From CAYNRE01 sp964399535 (lineage in GTDB: Bacteria > Planctomycetota > Planctomycetia > Pirellulales > CAYNRE01): 64,000 nucleotides of DNA. Shown here piece by piece: positions 1 through 8,013 of this stretch. How positions within the stretch are numbered: position 1 is the first letter of the stretch; each line of letters opens with the position of its first letter. Below the pieces are notes generated by a model. It made no database searches. It saw only the letters and a list, made by a program, of their open reading frames with translations, and was not told where the DNA came from. The stretch covers positions 496,001-560,000 of the forward strand of contig CAYNRE010000009.1 of assembly GCA_964399535.1 (NCBI GenBank), read 5' to 3'. The position numbers and the translations under genes were made by a program.

Positions 1-2298
1 TCCGCCGCGGCCGAATCGCTCGTCGATTCAGACAACCTGCTGGAAAACCCGCTGGAGATCGATCTTGTTTCCGACAGCGACTGGCCCATCGAGGGCGTTC
101 CGGCTGGATCGGTCGAACCGGGCCAGCCCGGCGCCGAAGACGACCTGTTCGCCGGCCTGAGCGACGAGGTCGAGATTGAGCCCGAACTGGACCTGAGCGA
201 GCCTGGCTCGGATAGCACGTTCGATTCCGTGGGAATTCGCGAGGCGATGACCCCACCCCCCCGGGCAGCCGAGCCGGCTGAGCGATCGATTGGCGAAAGT
301 TCATTGCCAACCGAGCCCGAGATGGAGGCCGCGCCCCAATCGCCCCCAGAGGAGCCCGTCGCCGACGACGCCTTGGCCCCCTCCGAGGCGATCGACGATC
401 TGGACGAGCTCGATTTCCTGGGCGAGTTGGACGAGGCCGAGCCGGTCGAATTTCCCGACGACTCGCAGGATGCGAGCAGCGAGCCCTGGGCGCCTGTCCC
501 TGAACTGGCCGGTGGCCAAGCGCCGCCGCAACCTTCGGCTGAACCGGAAAGCACCGCCGACGACTTTTTCGACGACCTCTTCGGCACCGAGGACACCGAG
601 CCAGGCGAAGCACCGACGAGCGAAGTAACCAGCAAGGCGGCCGACGTGGCTCCCCTTGGCGAGGCGCTTGAACTGGGACTGCCGGTCGACGAATTGCCGC
701 CCGAAGTGGATTTCTTATCGACGACCGACCTGACTACCGTCGGCCAACTTTCGCCCGAGGCGGAGCCGCCGCTGGCCGCGATGCCCGAAACCGATGAACT
801 GCCGCCGGAATTGGCCGAGGCCGAGGTTGTCGACCTTTTCGACCTGGAAGCTGCGGACGAGCCCGTGGCGATCGAGCCGGACGCGTTCGCATCGGACGAA
901 TTTCCGCCTCCCTTGGATACGGCGGACGCCGCCGGGCAGAGCGGGGCCACGGACGAGGATTGGCTCGACGACCTGTTCGAGGGGGGGACCCCCAGCCCCG
1001 ACGCGTCCCACCAGGCGGCTGCCGCCAAGGTGCCCCCGCCAGGCGATTCTGGGCCGGTGCTGGCCGAAGCTGAGCTGGTGCCGCCCGAAGCGGTTGAAAC
1101 ACCCGCCGTCCTGGAGCCGAGCGAAGGGAATCTGGCCAGCGAGGCCAACCTGGGCATGGTCGATCCGCTGGAGGCCGAAGACGAATCGGACGACTGGCTC
1201 GGCGGCATCGATGAATCGACTCCGGCAACCGATTTGGCACAACTCTCGGCCCAGATTTCGCCGGCCGATGAATCCATCGACTTCGACCCGCTAGCCGCGG
1301 AAGAACCCGCCGAAGCCGAGGCTTTGCCGGCCGACCAGGCCGACCTGATCCATCTCGACGTGGAAGAAGCGGTCGAAGTCGATCTTGAACTGCCCGAGCC
1401 AACGATCACGGCCAGGCCTTCGATCGAGGTCGAGGAGCTGGACATCGACTCGCCGCCGGTGGAAATCGTCGACGCATCGCCGGACGATGACGAGCTTTTC
1501 GCCGATCTGGAACCGGTCGAGCAAGGGCCGGAAGCGGGTTCGGCTCCGTACGCCGAGGCCCCAGCCGCCGAACCGGCAAAGGCGGAGGGGGAAAACGGCT
1601 TTACCCTGCCCGTGCCGCCCCAGGCGCCCCCGGAGCGGCCTGCTTCTGCGGCCCCGAAACGATCGTGGTGGAAGCGCGGCGGCAAGCCGGCCGACTCGCC
1701 GGCGGATCGCGCTGCCCCGTCCGAAAGCCCCCCGCAGGAACGTCGGGCCAGAGCCTTGCCTCCGCTAGCACCGAGCGGCGAGCAACCGGCGCCGGTTCAG
1801 GCGGAAGCCCCGCCGCGGCGGCGGTTCTTTGGACTGTTGGGGGGCGGCTCGGCCAAGGCCAAACCGATTCCGGTGTATGCACCGCGTCCGCCGATCGGCA
1901 ATCTTCCGGGGGCCCCACCGACCTCGTCCGAATCGAGCGCGAATTCGCCGCCCGCTGCTGGCCAGCCCAGCCAGGCCGCGGCTGGGAAGAAGTCGGGCTG
2001 GTTTGGCCGCGGTAAGGCCAAAGCTGCGGCTTCGCCTGCGTCCAACGGCGCGCAGCTCGCGGTGCCCCCCGAGCCCAACTCGACGGAATTACCTCTGGAG
2101 CAACCTGTCGAGGAACCGTCTCCCGCATCGATCGACGGTTTGGACTTTGGCGATCTCGAGGCAATCGAGCCTCAGGCGGGCCACGAGTCGGAGTCGGACT
2201 CGGCCGGCGGCGAACCGGGTGCGTCGACCCCCGCGAAGCGCGGTCCGGCCGGCGCTTCCGACGACGATTTCGAGGCGTTTCTCAAGGGGCTGGAATAG
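1..2298 (+). CDS. Acidic low-complexity repeat protein, 5' partial
   Basis: The reading frame is open from the first base of the window, so the true start lies to the left; 765 codons are visible. The protein is extremely rich in Asp, Glu, Pro and Ala and has no recognisable enzyme fold, signal peptide or membrane segment. Two kinds of repeat stand out. Short acidic-aromatic motifs recur roughly every 70-130 residues (DDFFDDLFGTED, DEDWLDDLFEGG, ESDDWLGGID, DDELFADLE) and the last residues repeat the theme (DDDFEAFLKGLE). Nearer the C-terminus, three basic aromatic/glycine patches occur near nt 1656, 1810 and 1983 (KRSWWKRGGK, RRRFFGLLGGG, KKSGWFGRGK). This suggests a disordered scaffold with repeated docking motifs, but that is inference. 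A GTG at 229 could be a start, but the 76 codons before it have the same composition. Convergent with the next gene. Confidence 0.75.
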   Translation, partial: SAAAESLVDSDNLLENPLEIDLVSDSDWPIEGVPAGSVEPGQPGAEDDLFAGLSDEVEIEPELDLSEPGSDSTFDSVGIREAMTPPPRAAEPAERSIGESSLPTEPEMEAAPQSPPEEPVADDALAPSEAIDDLDELDFLGELDEAEPVEFPDDSQDASSEPWAPVPELAGGQAPPQPSAEPESTADDFFDDLFGTEDTEPGEAPTSEVTSKAADVAPLGEALELGLPVDELPPEVDFLSTTDLTTVGQLSPEAEPPLAAMPETDELPPELAEAEVVDLFDLEAADEPVAIEPDAFASDEFPPPLDTADAAGQSGATDEDWLDDLFEGGTPSPDASHQAAAAKVPPPGDSGPVLAEAELVPPEAVETPAVLEPSEGNLASEANLGMVDPLEAEDESDDWLGGIDESTPATDLAQLSAQISPADESIDFDPLAAEEPAEAEALPADQADLIHLDVEEAVEVDLELPEPTITARPSIEVEELDIDSPPVEIVDASPDDDELFADLEPVEQGPEAGSAPYAEAPAAEPAKAEGENGFTLPVPPQAPPERPASAAPKRSWWKRGGKPADSPADRAAPSESPPQERRARALPPLAPSGEQPAPVQAEAPPRRRFFGLLGGGSAKAKPIPVYAPRPPIGNLPGAPPTSSESSANSPPAAGQPSQAAAGKKSGWFGRGKAKAAASPASNGAQLAVPPEPNSTELPLEQPVEEPSPASIDGLDFGDLEAIEPQAGHESESDSAGGEPGASTPAKRGPAGASDDDFEAFLKGLE

Positions 2299-2347
2299 CC
2301 CGCCCCGCCCTGCCCTAAGGCGCCGGGTCGCCCGCCCGGGCTCGGGG

Positions 2348-4267
2348 TCACTCGGCCGGCTTGATGAACATCATGCCGCTGACCATCATCTCGTCCCAAG
2401 TCTGCTGGCCGTAGCGCACCTCTTGGGTGGGGTCGGGATTCACCGGGTTGTTGCGCGAGTTGTCCCAGTAGGCGATCGAGTGTACCCGCGTGCCGATCGG
2501 CAGGTGTACAGGCTCGGCAAACCAGTACAGGGTCTGCCAGTTGAAATCGTAGCGCGGCACGCTGAGCAGTACCTCGCGGCGCCCATCGGGGAAGTTGGCT
2601 TGAAAGGCGAACGATTTCCCCCGCAAATGCAGGTGCGGAAACAAGCCGATGAGTTGGGTGCGGGCCAGATCCTTGACCAGGAACACCGAGCGGCACTGGG
2701 AATGCTGGTCGCCCGGGGCGATGCGGAAGCCTCGGTTCTCGTGGGTCCACATGCCGATTTCGTACTTCGGCTTCTCAACGGCCCTCAGAGCCAGAATCCG
2801 GGGCTTGTCGCGGGTCGCCTGGCCGTTGGGCGTGTAGTGCACCTGAACCACGAGGCGCGAACCCTTGGGGATGCGAATGCCGCTATCGGGCGGAAACCGA
2901 AAGGCCGGTTCGCCTGGTGCCCAAATGGTCAACACGCTGATTCCCTCCAGGTTTCCGGGGGGAGGCTCGTATCCAGGAGGGACGACGAAGACCATCACGT
3001 GGTGGACCACGCCCGGGCTTGAAGGCTCGACCATGGCGGCTGAAATCCAAATGTCGTCCCCGCGAAACGGCTCGAGTTGCTCCTCGAGCACGTTGAAATA
3101 CTGGTAGGAAACCGCGCCGTCGGCTGGCACCGCATAGTCGTGGTCGACTTCGAAGATCAGATCGGGCGTCCACTCGCGCGGCGGAGGTTCAACGGCATTC
3201 GCGCCGCTTGGGGGCGTCGAAGGAACCGGACCCAAAGGTTGGCCCCCTTCGATCCAGGCCAAAACGGTCCGTACCTCGTCGGCCGGCATCCGGCGATCGT
3301 TGGTGAAATGGCCGTACCGGGCGTCCGCCTGCCAAGGGGGCATCCGTTGCTCGATGAGCACTTCGCGAATCATGCTCGACCAGCGCACCGCCTCGGGGTA
3401 GTCGGCCAGCCGGAACGGGGCGCTCGAGGAAGTGCCGTCGTGGCAGGTAGCGCACCGGCGGGCCAAGATCGGAGCCACGTCGGCGTGGAATTCGGGCGGC
3501 GGTCCCACCTGTGTCGGCCGCGAACGATCGAGCAAGCAGCCGTCGGCGGGCGTGGTGGCGGGCTCGTAAGGCCGAGCCATCAGCGCGGCCTCGACGGCAT
3601 CGGCCAGGTAGCGGGCCTTGGCAATCGGCCGGCGGTCGTTCACTCCGTATTGATCGCTGATTCGTCCGCGGTAAACCAGCCGCAGGTCGCGGTCCAATAC
3701 GCACACCTCGGGGGTTCGCGTTGCCCCCAGTGAATCGGCCAACTGTTGTTCCAGGTCTTTCAGCACCGGGAAGGGAATGTTTCGATCGACCGCATGGGCG
3801 GCGATTTCGTCCAGCGTTTCATGTGCGTGGGGATACACGGCCAGAAACTGAACACCGCGCGATCGTAACTCTTGTTCGAGTTGAAGCACCTGAGGCACAT
3901 ACAGGTTGGCCACCGGGCAATCGATGCCCAGAAACACCAACACCAGCGCTTCGTACCCGGAGAACTCTTGGATCGAGCGATGGCGTCCCCAGCGATCGAG
4001 CAAGACGGCATCGCGGGTCGGCGCGAGGCGCTGGTCGGAACCGGTTTGGGTCGCGTGCGCGGCGGCAGCCGAGCCACCGCTTGCCTCAACGGCCGCATCG
4101 CCGGCGCTGAGGCCCGAACCCTGATCGAGCGCCAACATCAGCCCCACCACTAAAGGCACGCCGGCCAGTGGCACGGCGACCAACACCGTCCACAACGCGC
4201 GCCATTTTCGCGCAAGCGAGCGCAAACGGATGGTGTCTTGGGATTCACTCCGCTGCGCTTCCGCCAT
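2348..4267 (-). CDS. Redoxin / cytochrome c / copper monooxygenase-like fusion protein
   Basis: A 639-aa multidomain protein. After a cytoplasmic lead comes one membrane segment (about residues 24-46), so the rest is probably periplasmic. Next is an AhpC/TSA-type redoxin domain with one candidate peroxidatic cysteine (GIDCPVAN, about residue 117), then a c-type haem site (CATCH, about residue 272) in a cytochrome-like domain. The C-terminal half resembles the copper type II, ascorbate-dependent monooxygenase fold: VHHVMVF (about 421), VHYTP, PHLHLRG (about 544) and a Met-rich end (MMVSGMMF) supply the usual His, His-X-His and Met copper ligands. The ATG at 4267 was chosen over an upstream GTG at 4354 because the intervening residues look non-coding. 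Substrate unknown. This architecture recurs, as far as I know, in Planctomycetota. It is transcribed alone, downstream of the SCP2 gene and behind a terminator. Confidence 0.85.
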   Translation of the reverse strand: MAEAQRSESQDTIRLRSLARKWRALWTVLVAVPLAGVPLVVGLMLALDQGSGLSAGDAAVEASGGSAAAAHATQTGSDQRLAPTRDAVLLDRWGRHRSIQEFSGYEALVLVFLGIDCPVANLYVPQVLQLEQELRSRGVQFLAVYPHAHETLDEIAAHAVDRNIPFPVLKDLEQQLADSLGATRTPEVCVLDRDLRLVYRGRISDQYGVNDRRPIAKARYLADAVEAALMARPYEPATTPADGCLLDRSRPTQVGPPPEFHADVAPILARRCATCHDGTSSSAPFRLADYPEAVRWSSMIREVLIEQRMPPWQADARYGHFTNDRRMPADEVRTVLAWIEGGQPLGPVPSTPPSGANAVEPPPREWTPDLIFEVDHDYAVPADGAVSYQYFNVLEEQLEPFRGDDIWISAAMVEPSSPGVVHHVMVFVVPPGYEPPPGNLEGISVLTIWAPGEPAFRFPPDSGIRIPKGSRLVVQVHYTPNGQATRDKPRILALRAVEKPKYEIGMWTHENRGFRIAPGDQHSQCRSVFLVKDLARTQLIGLFPHLHLRGKSFAFQANFPDGRREVLLSVPRYDFNWQTLYWFAEPVHLPIGTRVHSIAYWDNSRNNPVNPDPTQEVRYGQQTWDEMMVSGMMFIKPAE

Positions 4268-4641
4268 GGGGTCTGCTTTCCGCCAATTCAGGTTTGCCCC
4301 TGAAATCGCCCGCCGAGCTCGTTCGGCCGGCCACCCGCCCAAGACGCGGCACACGTTGCCGCTTGCCGGCGTGCGCCGCTCGGTGGGAGGCGAGAGAGTA
4401 GCGACTGACCCACCCCAGGGCTACCGGAATGTGGGGGGAAAGCCCGAGTTTGAGGGAAACTTCATCCGGGCCCCGGGCGAGCGATGTGCGAAAAAGCTCA
4501 GCCCACCGAGGCCGTTTCCACGCGCTGGCGGAACCGACCCCGGTGGGCTGAACGTTGAACCCGTAGGCTGTGGCCCGAATTCCCAACCGCATCACGGCGC
4601 CGCTCGGGTCACCGCGTGCTCAGACAAGCGCGAAGGGCCGG
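4268..4641. other. Intergenic region, 374 bp
   Basis: Between the SCP2-like gene and the redoxin fusion gene, both on the minus strand. It holds the hairpin terminator at 4491-4551. No supported coding sequence or convincing promoter was seen. Confidence 0.6.
4491..4551 (-). terminator. Intrinsic terminator of the SCP2-like gene
   Basis: A perfect 11-bp inverted repeat (4498-4508 with 4541-4551), whose loop contains a further imperfect stem, is followed on the minus strand after two bases by a run of five T (4491-4495). It lies about 90 nt past the stop codon of the SCP2-like gene and separates it from the redoxin fusion gene. Confidence 0.7.
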
Positions 4642-4971
4642 TTAGGAACTCTTGATGACGGTTTGCATCTTCATCACGTCGGCCATGTTACCCTTGACCT
4701 TCAGCTTGCCCAGCGTGAAGGCGGTCATGGGGTTGACTTTGCCGGTGGTGATTCCGATCCAGGTTTCGTCGTTGGTTTCGATCGTAGCCGAGGGAGCCTC
4801 GGCCGTGCCCGAACTAGTTTCACACTTGCCGTCGGCCACCTTGACGACGTAGTCGCCCCCCTTGTCGCCCGCGATCTTAAACTGAATCGTGGCCTTCCAG
4901 GGGCCGGCGGCACCGGCATTGAAGCGGTTGGGCATCTCGTCAAAAATCTGTTTGCAATTCTCGATTTCCAT
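4642..4971 (-). CDS. SCP2 sterol-binding domain protein
   Basis: A 109-aa stand-alone SCP2-type domain, the usual size for this family. The pattern is typical: an N-terminal helix with FDEMPNRF, a beta strand with ATIQFKIAG, a middle GDYVVKVADGK, then a hydrophobic helix around WIGITTGKVNPMTAF and the LGKLKVKGNMADVMKM segment near the C-terminus. SCP2 domains bind lipids, sterols or acyl-CoA in a hydrophobic tunnel. No signal peptide, so cytoplasmic. The ATG at 4971 has a purine-rich GAGGAGAGTGAGGAA just upstream. It stands alone: divergent from the cyclase gene and followed by a terminator. The ligand cannot be inferred. Confidence 0.85.
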   Translation of the reverse strand: MEIENCKQIFDEMPNRFNAGAAGPWKATIQFKIAGDKGGDYVVKVADGKCETSSGTAEAPSATIETNDETWIGITTGKVNPMTAFTLGKLKVKGNMADVMKMQTVIKSS

Positions 4972-5529
4972 GGTTCCTCACTCTCCTCGGGCGGGTCACT
5001 CTTCCCGCGAAATTGGAACGGTTTCCACACCGGTGCCGACGCTGTCCGTTTTCACGCTTCCCGTCGTGAACGACCGAAACTCGGCACCCCCAAAGGCGTG
5101 AAACGCAACGTGCGGGCAACTCACCCCGCCCGGACCTATCCGGGGGGCCGTCGCACCCACTCCGCGCCGCTGCAACTGGCCCTGGCCCTGCCCTACCAGT
5201 GGACTAAACCAGTTCGCCGGACCACATACCGGGCGAACGACCAATATTTCAAGCGATTTGGCCCGTGTCAAACGAAAACCCTTCTCGATCAAGGCCTCCG
5301 GAGACCAGGCTGCTGGCACGACGCGCGAATCCCGCGCGGCGCTGGGCTGCCCGCCCGTTGGAAGGAGGCCCCCCCAAGGGCGGTTTGGTGAGCGGTCTGG
5401 CACAGCGCCGGCCAAGCGGGTTCAATTCTCCTGCGGTGGCGCCCCACCGCCCCCCAGCGGGAAAGGCCTTCGCCCGGCCCATCCCGCCGATGGGTCCCGC
5501 CGAGTTTCCGCCGCGCGGAAGAATCACCG
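4972..5529. other. Divergent intergenic region, 558 bp
   Basis: Between the minus-strand SCP2-like gene and the plus-strand cyclase gene, so it should contain promoters for both. I found no convincing -35/-10 or -24/-12 pair, no RNA gene and no supported small gene. Open frames here look like by-products of high GC. Confidence 0.5.
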
Positions 5530-7458
5530 ATGCGCCGCACCCGACAGGAATGGTCGATCTCGCTGGTCGTGGGCCTTACGATCGCCTCGCTGGTCACTGC
5601 CGCTGCGGCGTTGTTTCCCCAGGCGGTCGATCGAACTCAGGCCGGTTTGGTTGATTTTCTGTTCTTCAAGCCCGAGGGGCCCGGGCTGGCTCGTCGCGTA
5701 CCGGCCGACGATCTGCTGTTGGTTTTATTCGACCTGGCCAGCGCCAACGAATTGGGCGGTCTCCCCACGGCCGAGCAGGATTTGGCACTCTATCGCGGCC
5801 TGCTCCAGCACGGTGCGCAACTCGTCGTCGACACGCGGATGATTGCCGCCTTCGACGGCGAGCGGCTGACCAGCACGCGAGCCCTGCTCGACGGAATGCT
5901 CGAGATCGATCGCAGCGGGCGGTTAATTCGCGACGTCTGGCTTCCAGACGAACAAATGTCGCAGTACCGCGCGGTCCTAGCGCACAACCTGCCCAACTTT
6001 CATCCCGTGGCCGACGCCGACCTCGACGGACGACTGTATCCTTTGGCCGCGTCGGAAATGGATGGCGCCTTCGAGGCCTTGGCCCTGCGGATGGCCCGAT
6101 GGTCGCTCAAACTTCCGCCGGCCCAACCCGACGCGGTGCGCGACGAGATTAAGCGGGCCGGGATCTCGGCCGTGTGGCAACGGCAACTCGATAAGAAAAG
6201 CCTGCCCGACCTTTGGCGGGCCGACAACGTGGACGCCTCGCCCTATCGCCTGGCCACGCGGGAGATTGCCTGGCGGCCCTTCGTCACTCGAGTCGAAGTG
6301 GTGCCCCCCGCCGCGTTTTGGATCGATTATTCCGAGCCGCCCGAAAAAATGGCTCGCCTGCCGTACTACCAGGCCGACCGGGCGGATGTGCAGGGCAAGA
6401 TCGTGCTGATTGGCTACGACGCGGCGGTCGATCCCACCTCGGACACTTACAGCGTCCCCACGTCGTCGACCCGAGCAGGCTTGGTCGAGGTAACCGCCGC
6501 CGCCTTGCAGACGCTGCGGAGCGGTCGAATCGAGCGGCTCTTGCCCCGTGGGCTGGTCATGGTCTCGACTGGCGTCGCGGCCCTCCTGGCCGCGCTCGCC
6601 GGAGGTGTGCTCCGCCCACTAGCGGCATCGCTGCTGCTGATTCTGATGGGCGCGGCCTACCTGGTCGGCTGTATCGCGCTGCAAGCCGCCCAATGGCGGC
6701 CCGATTTGTTCCTGGCTCCCACGGCTGGCCTGCTTGCCGGCCTGGGAAGCGGGGGCCTGCGCTATGCGGCCGAGATCCGAGCCCGGACGCGAATCATCGA
6801 CCTGTTTGGGCGCTACGTTCCCCGGGCCGTGGTGGCGCAACTGGTGCAACTGCCGACCGCCCAGGCGCTGGCGCTGGGGGGAGTCAAGCGCGAAGTGACG
6901 GTACTGTTCGCCGACGTGCGCGGATTCACCTCGTTCGCCGAGCGCTCGGAGCCTGAAGTGGTGCTCGACCAACTCAATTCGCTGCTGCAAGTCATGGTTC
7001 ATTGCACCTTCGCCCATGAGGGAACCGTCGACAAATTCATCGGCGACGCGATTCTGGTGTTGTTCAACGCTCCGCTCGACCAGGCCGATCACACGGTGCG
7101 AGCGGCCCGGACCGCAGCCGAAATACAGGCAGGGCTCGAACACCATCCGAGCGGCCTGGCCGTGGGAATCGGCATTCATCGCGGCCAGGCCGTGGTGGGC
7201 AGCATCGGCACACCCCAGCGAATGGAATACACTGCCGTCGGCAGCACGGTAAACCTGGCCTCGCGCTTGTGCGGCCTGGCGCAGAGCCGCGAGATCGTGG
7301 TTTCAGCCGAGGTGGCCGCCGAGTTGAGCGCCAGCGGCGAATTCGACCTGGTTCCCCGCTCGCCCGTGGCGGTCAAAGGCCTCGAGGGGCAGCAGCAAAC
7401 CTTTCTGCTTCGCCCCCGAATGAGAGCGCGGCCCGAGGCGCCAGATCGACCCGCCTGA
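5530..7458 (+). CDS. CHASE2-domain class III adenylate/guanylate cyclase
   Basis: A 642-aa membrane sensor cyclase. An N-terminal membrane segment (about residues 9-28) is followed by an extracytoplasmic CHASE2 domain (about 40-330), a block of about three hydrophobic helices (about 338-420) and a class III cyclase domain (about 440-620). Cyclase residues visible: first metal Asp in VLFADVRGFTSF, Lys and second metal Asp in DKFIGDAILVLF, and transition-state Asn and Arg in VNLASRL. The DKFIGD lysine favours ATP. The usual Asp/Thr in the YTxxGDTVN motif is Ser here (YTAVGSTVN), so substrate choice is uncertain. CHASE2 cyclases convert an external signal into cyclic nucleotide. The DoxX-like gene follows after 59 bp on the same strand. 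Confidence 0.88.
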   Translation: MRRTRQEWSISLVVGLTIASLVTAAAALFPQAVDRTQAGLVDFLFFKPEGPGLARRVPADDLLLVLFDLASANELGGLPTAEQDLALYRGLLQHGAQLVVDTRMIAAFDGERLTSTRALLDGMLEIDRSGRLIRDVWLPDEQMSQYRAVLAHNLPNFHPVADADLDGRLYPLAASEMDGAFEALALRMARWSLKLPPAQPDAVRDEIKRAGISAVWQRQLDKKSLPDLWRADNVDASPYRLATREIAWRPFVTRVEVVPPAAFWIDYSEPPEKMARLPYYQADRADVQGKIVLIGYDAAVDPTSDTYSVPTSSTRAGLVEVTAAALQTLRSGRIERLLPRGLVMVSTGVAALLAALAGGVLRPLAASLLLILMGAAYLVGCIALQAAQWRPDLFLAPTAGLLAGLGSGGLRYAAEIRARTRIIDLFGRYVPRAVVAQLVQLPTAQALALGGVKREVTVLFADVRGFTSFAERSEPEVVLDQLNSLLQVMVHCTFAHEGTVDKFIGDAILVLFNAPLDQADHTVRAARTAAEIQAGLEHHPSGLAVGIGIHRGQAVVGSIGTPQRMEYTAVGSTVNLASRLCGLAQSREIVVSAEVAAELSASGEFDLVPRSPVAVKGLEGQQQTFLLRPRMRARPEAPDRPA

Positions 7459-7517
7459 ACCGGCCAGAACAACCGTACGCCCGCCCCTTGAGTCGAAACC
7501 AACTGAGGCAAACGCCG

Positions 7518-7931
7518 ATGTGGCAACTTGTCAAAACCGGGCTGTTGGGATTCTTTGCGCTTTCCTTCATCGGGGTGGGCATTACCCACTTCACCAACGA
7601 GGCCTTCTTTCTCAAGATCATGCCACCGTACATCCCGGCGCACCAAATATGTGTTTGGCTCAGCGGGCTCGTCGAAATCCTGGGCGGATTGCTGCTGCTG
7701 GTGCCCGCGACGCGCCGCTGGGGGGCCTGGCTGCTCATCGGGCTTTTGATCGCTGTATTTCCCGCGAACATTCACGTCTATCAGAACCAGCACCTGGTGC
7801 CCGCCTCGCCCGCGGCCCACCTGTTGCGATTGCCGCTGCAAGGTGTGATGATCGCCTGGGCCTGGTTTTATACGCGGACCAGCAGTGGGTCGCCTGAACC
7901 ATCAAGCTCCGGCCCTGGCTCAGGTGCCTAA
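7518..7931 (+). CDS. DoxX-like small membrane protein
   Basis: A 137-aa protein with four predicted membrane helices (about residues 6-24, 48-64, 71-90 and 107-122), the size and layout of the DoxX/DoxD-like family. Characteristic stretches are GVGITHF at the end of helix 1, the SGLVEILGGLLLLVP helix and FPANIHVYQN. Members of this broad family sit in the inner membrane and are often linked to thiosulfate:quinone or thiol redox functions, but assignment from sequence alone is weak. The ATG at 7518 opens the hydrophobic helix directly; the frame stays open upstream with non-membrane, arginine-rich sequence that looks non-coding. Probably co-transcribed with the cyclase. Confidence 0.75.
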   Translation: MWQLVKTGLLGFFALSFIGVGITHFTNEAFFLKIMPPYIPAHQICVWLSGLVEILGGLLLLVPATRRWGAWLLIGLLIAVFPANIHVYQNQHLVPASPAAHLLRLPLQGVMIAWAWFYTRTSSGSPEPSSSGPGSGA

Positions 7932-7940
7932 GTCTCGTTG

Positions 7941-7974
7941 GCCGGCGGGCCGGATCGGGTTTCCTGCCGCCGGC
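7941..7974. terminator. GC-rich hairpin between convergent genes
   Basis: A perfect 8-bp inverted repeat (7941-7948 with 7967-7974) lies between the converging stops of the DoxX-like and SHD1 genes. There is no T run on either side, so this is only a candidate bidirectional terminator. Confidence 0.35.
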
Positions 7975-8013
7975 GCGTGGCCGATCGCTGGGCCGATTCC
8001 GCCAAAGCGGGCC

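Noticed and set aside
5415..5450. GCGGGTTCAATTC resembling a tRNA T arm
   Set aside because: The stem does not pair after the loop and no other tRNA arms are nearby.
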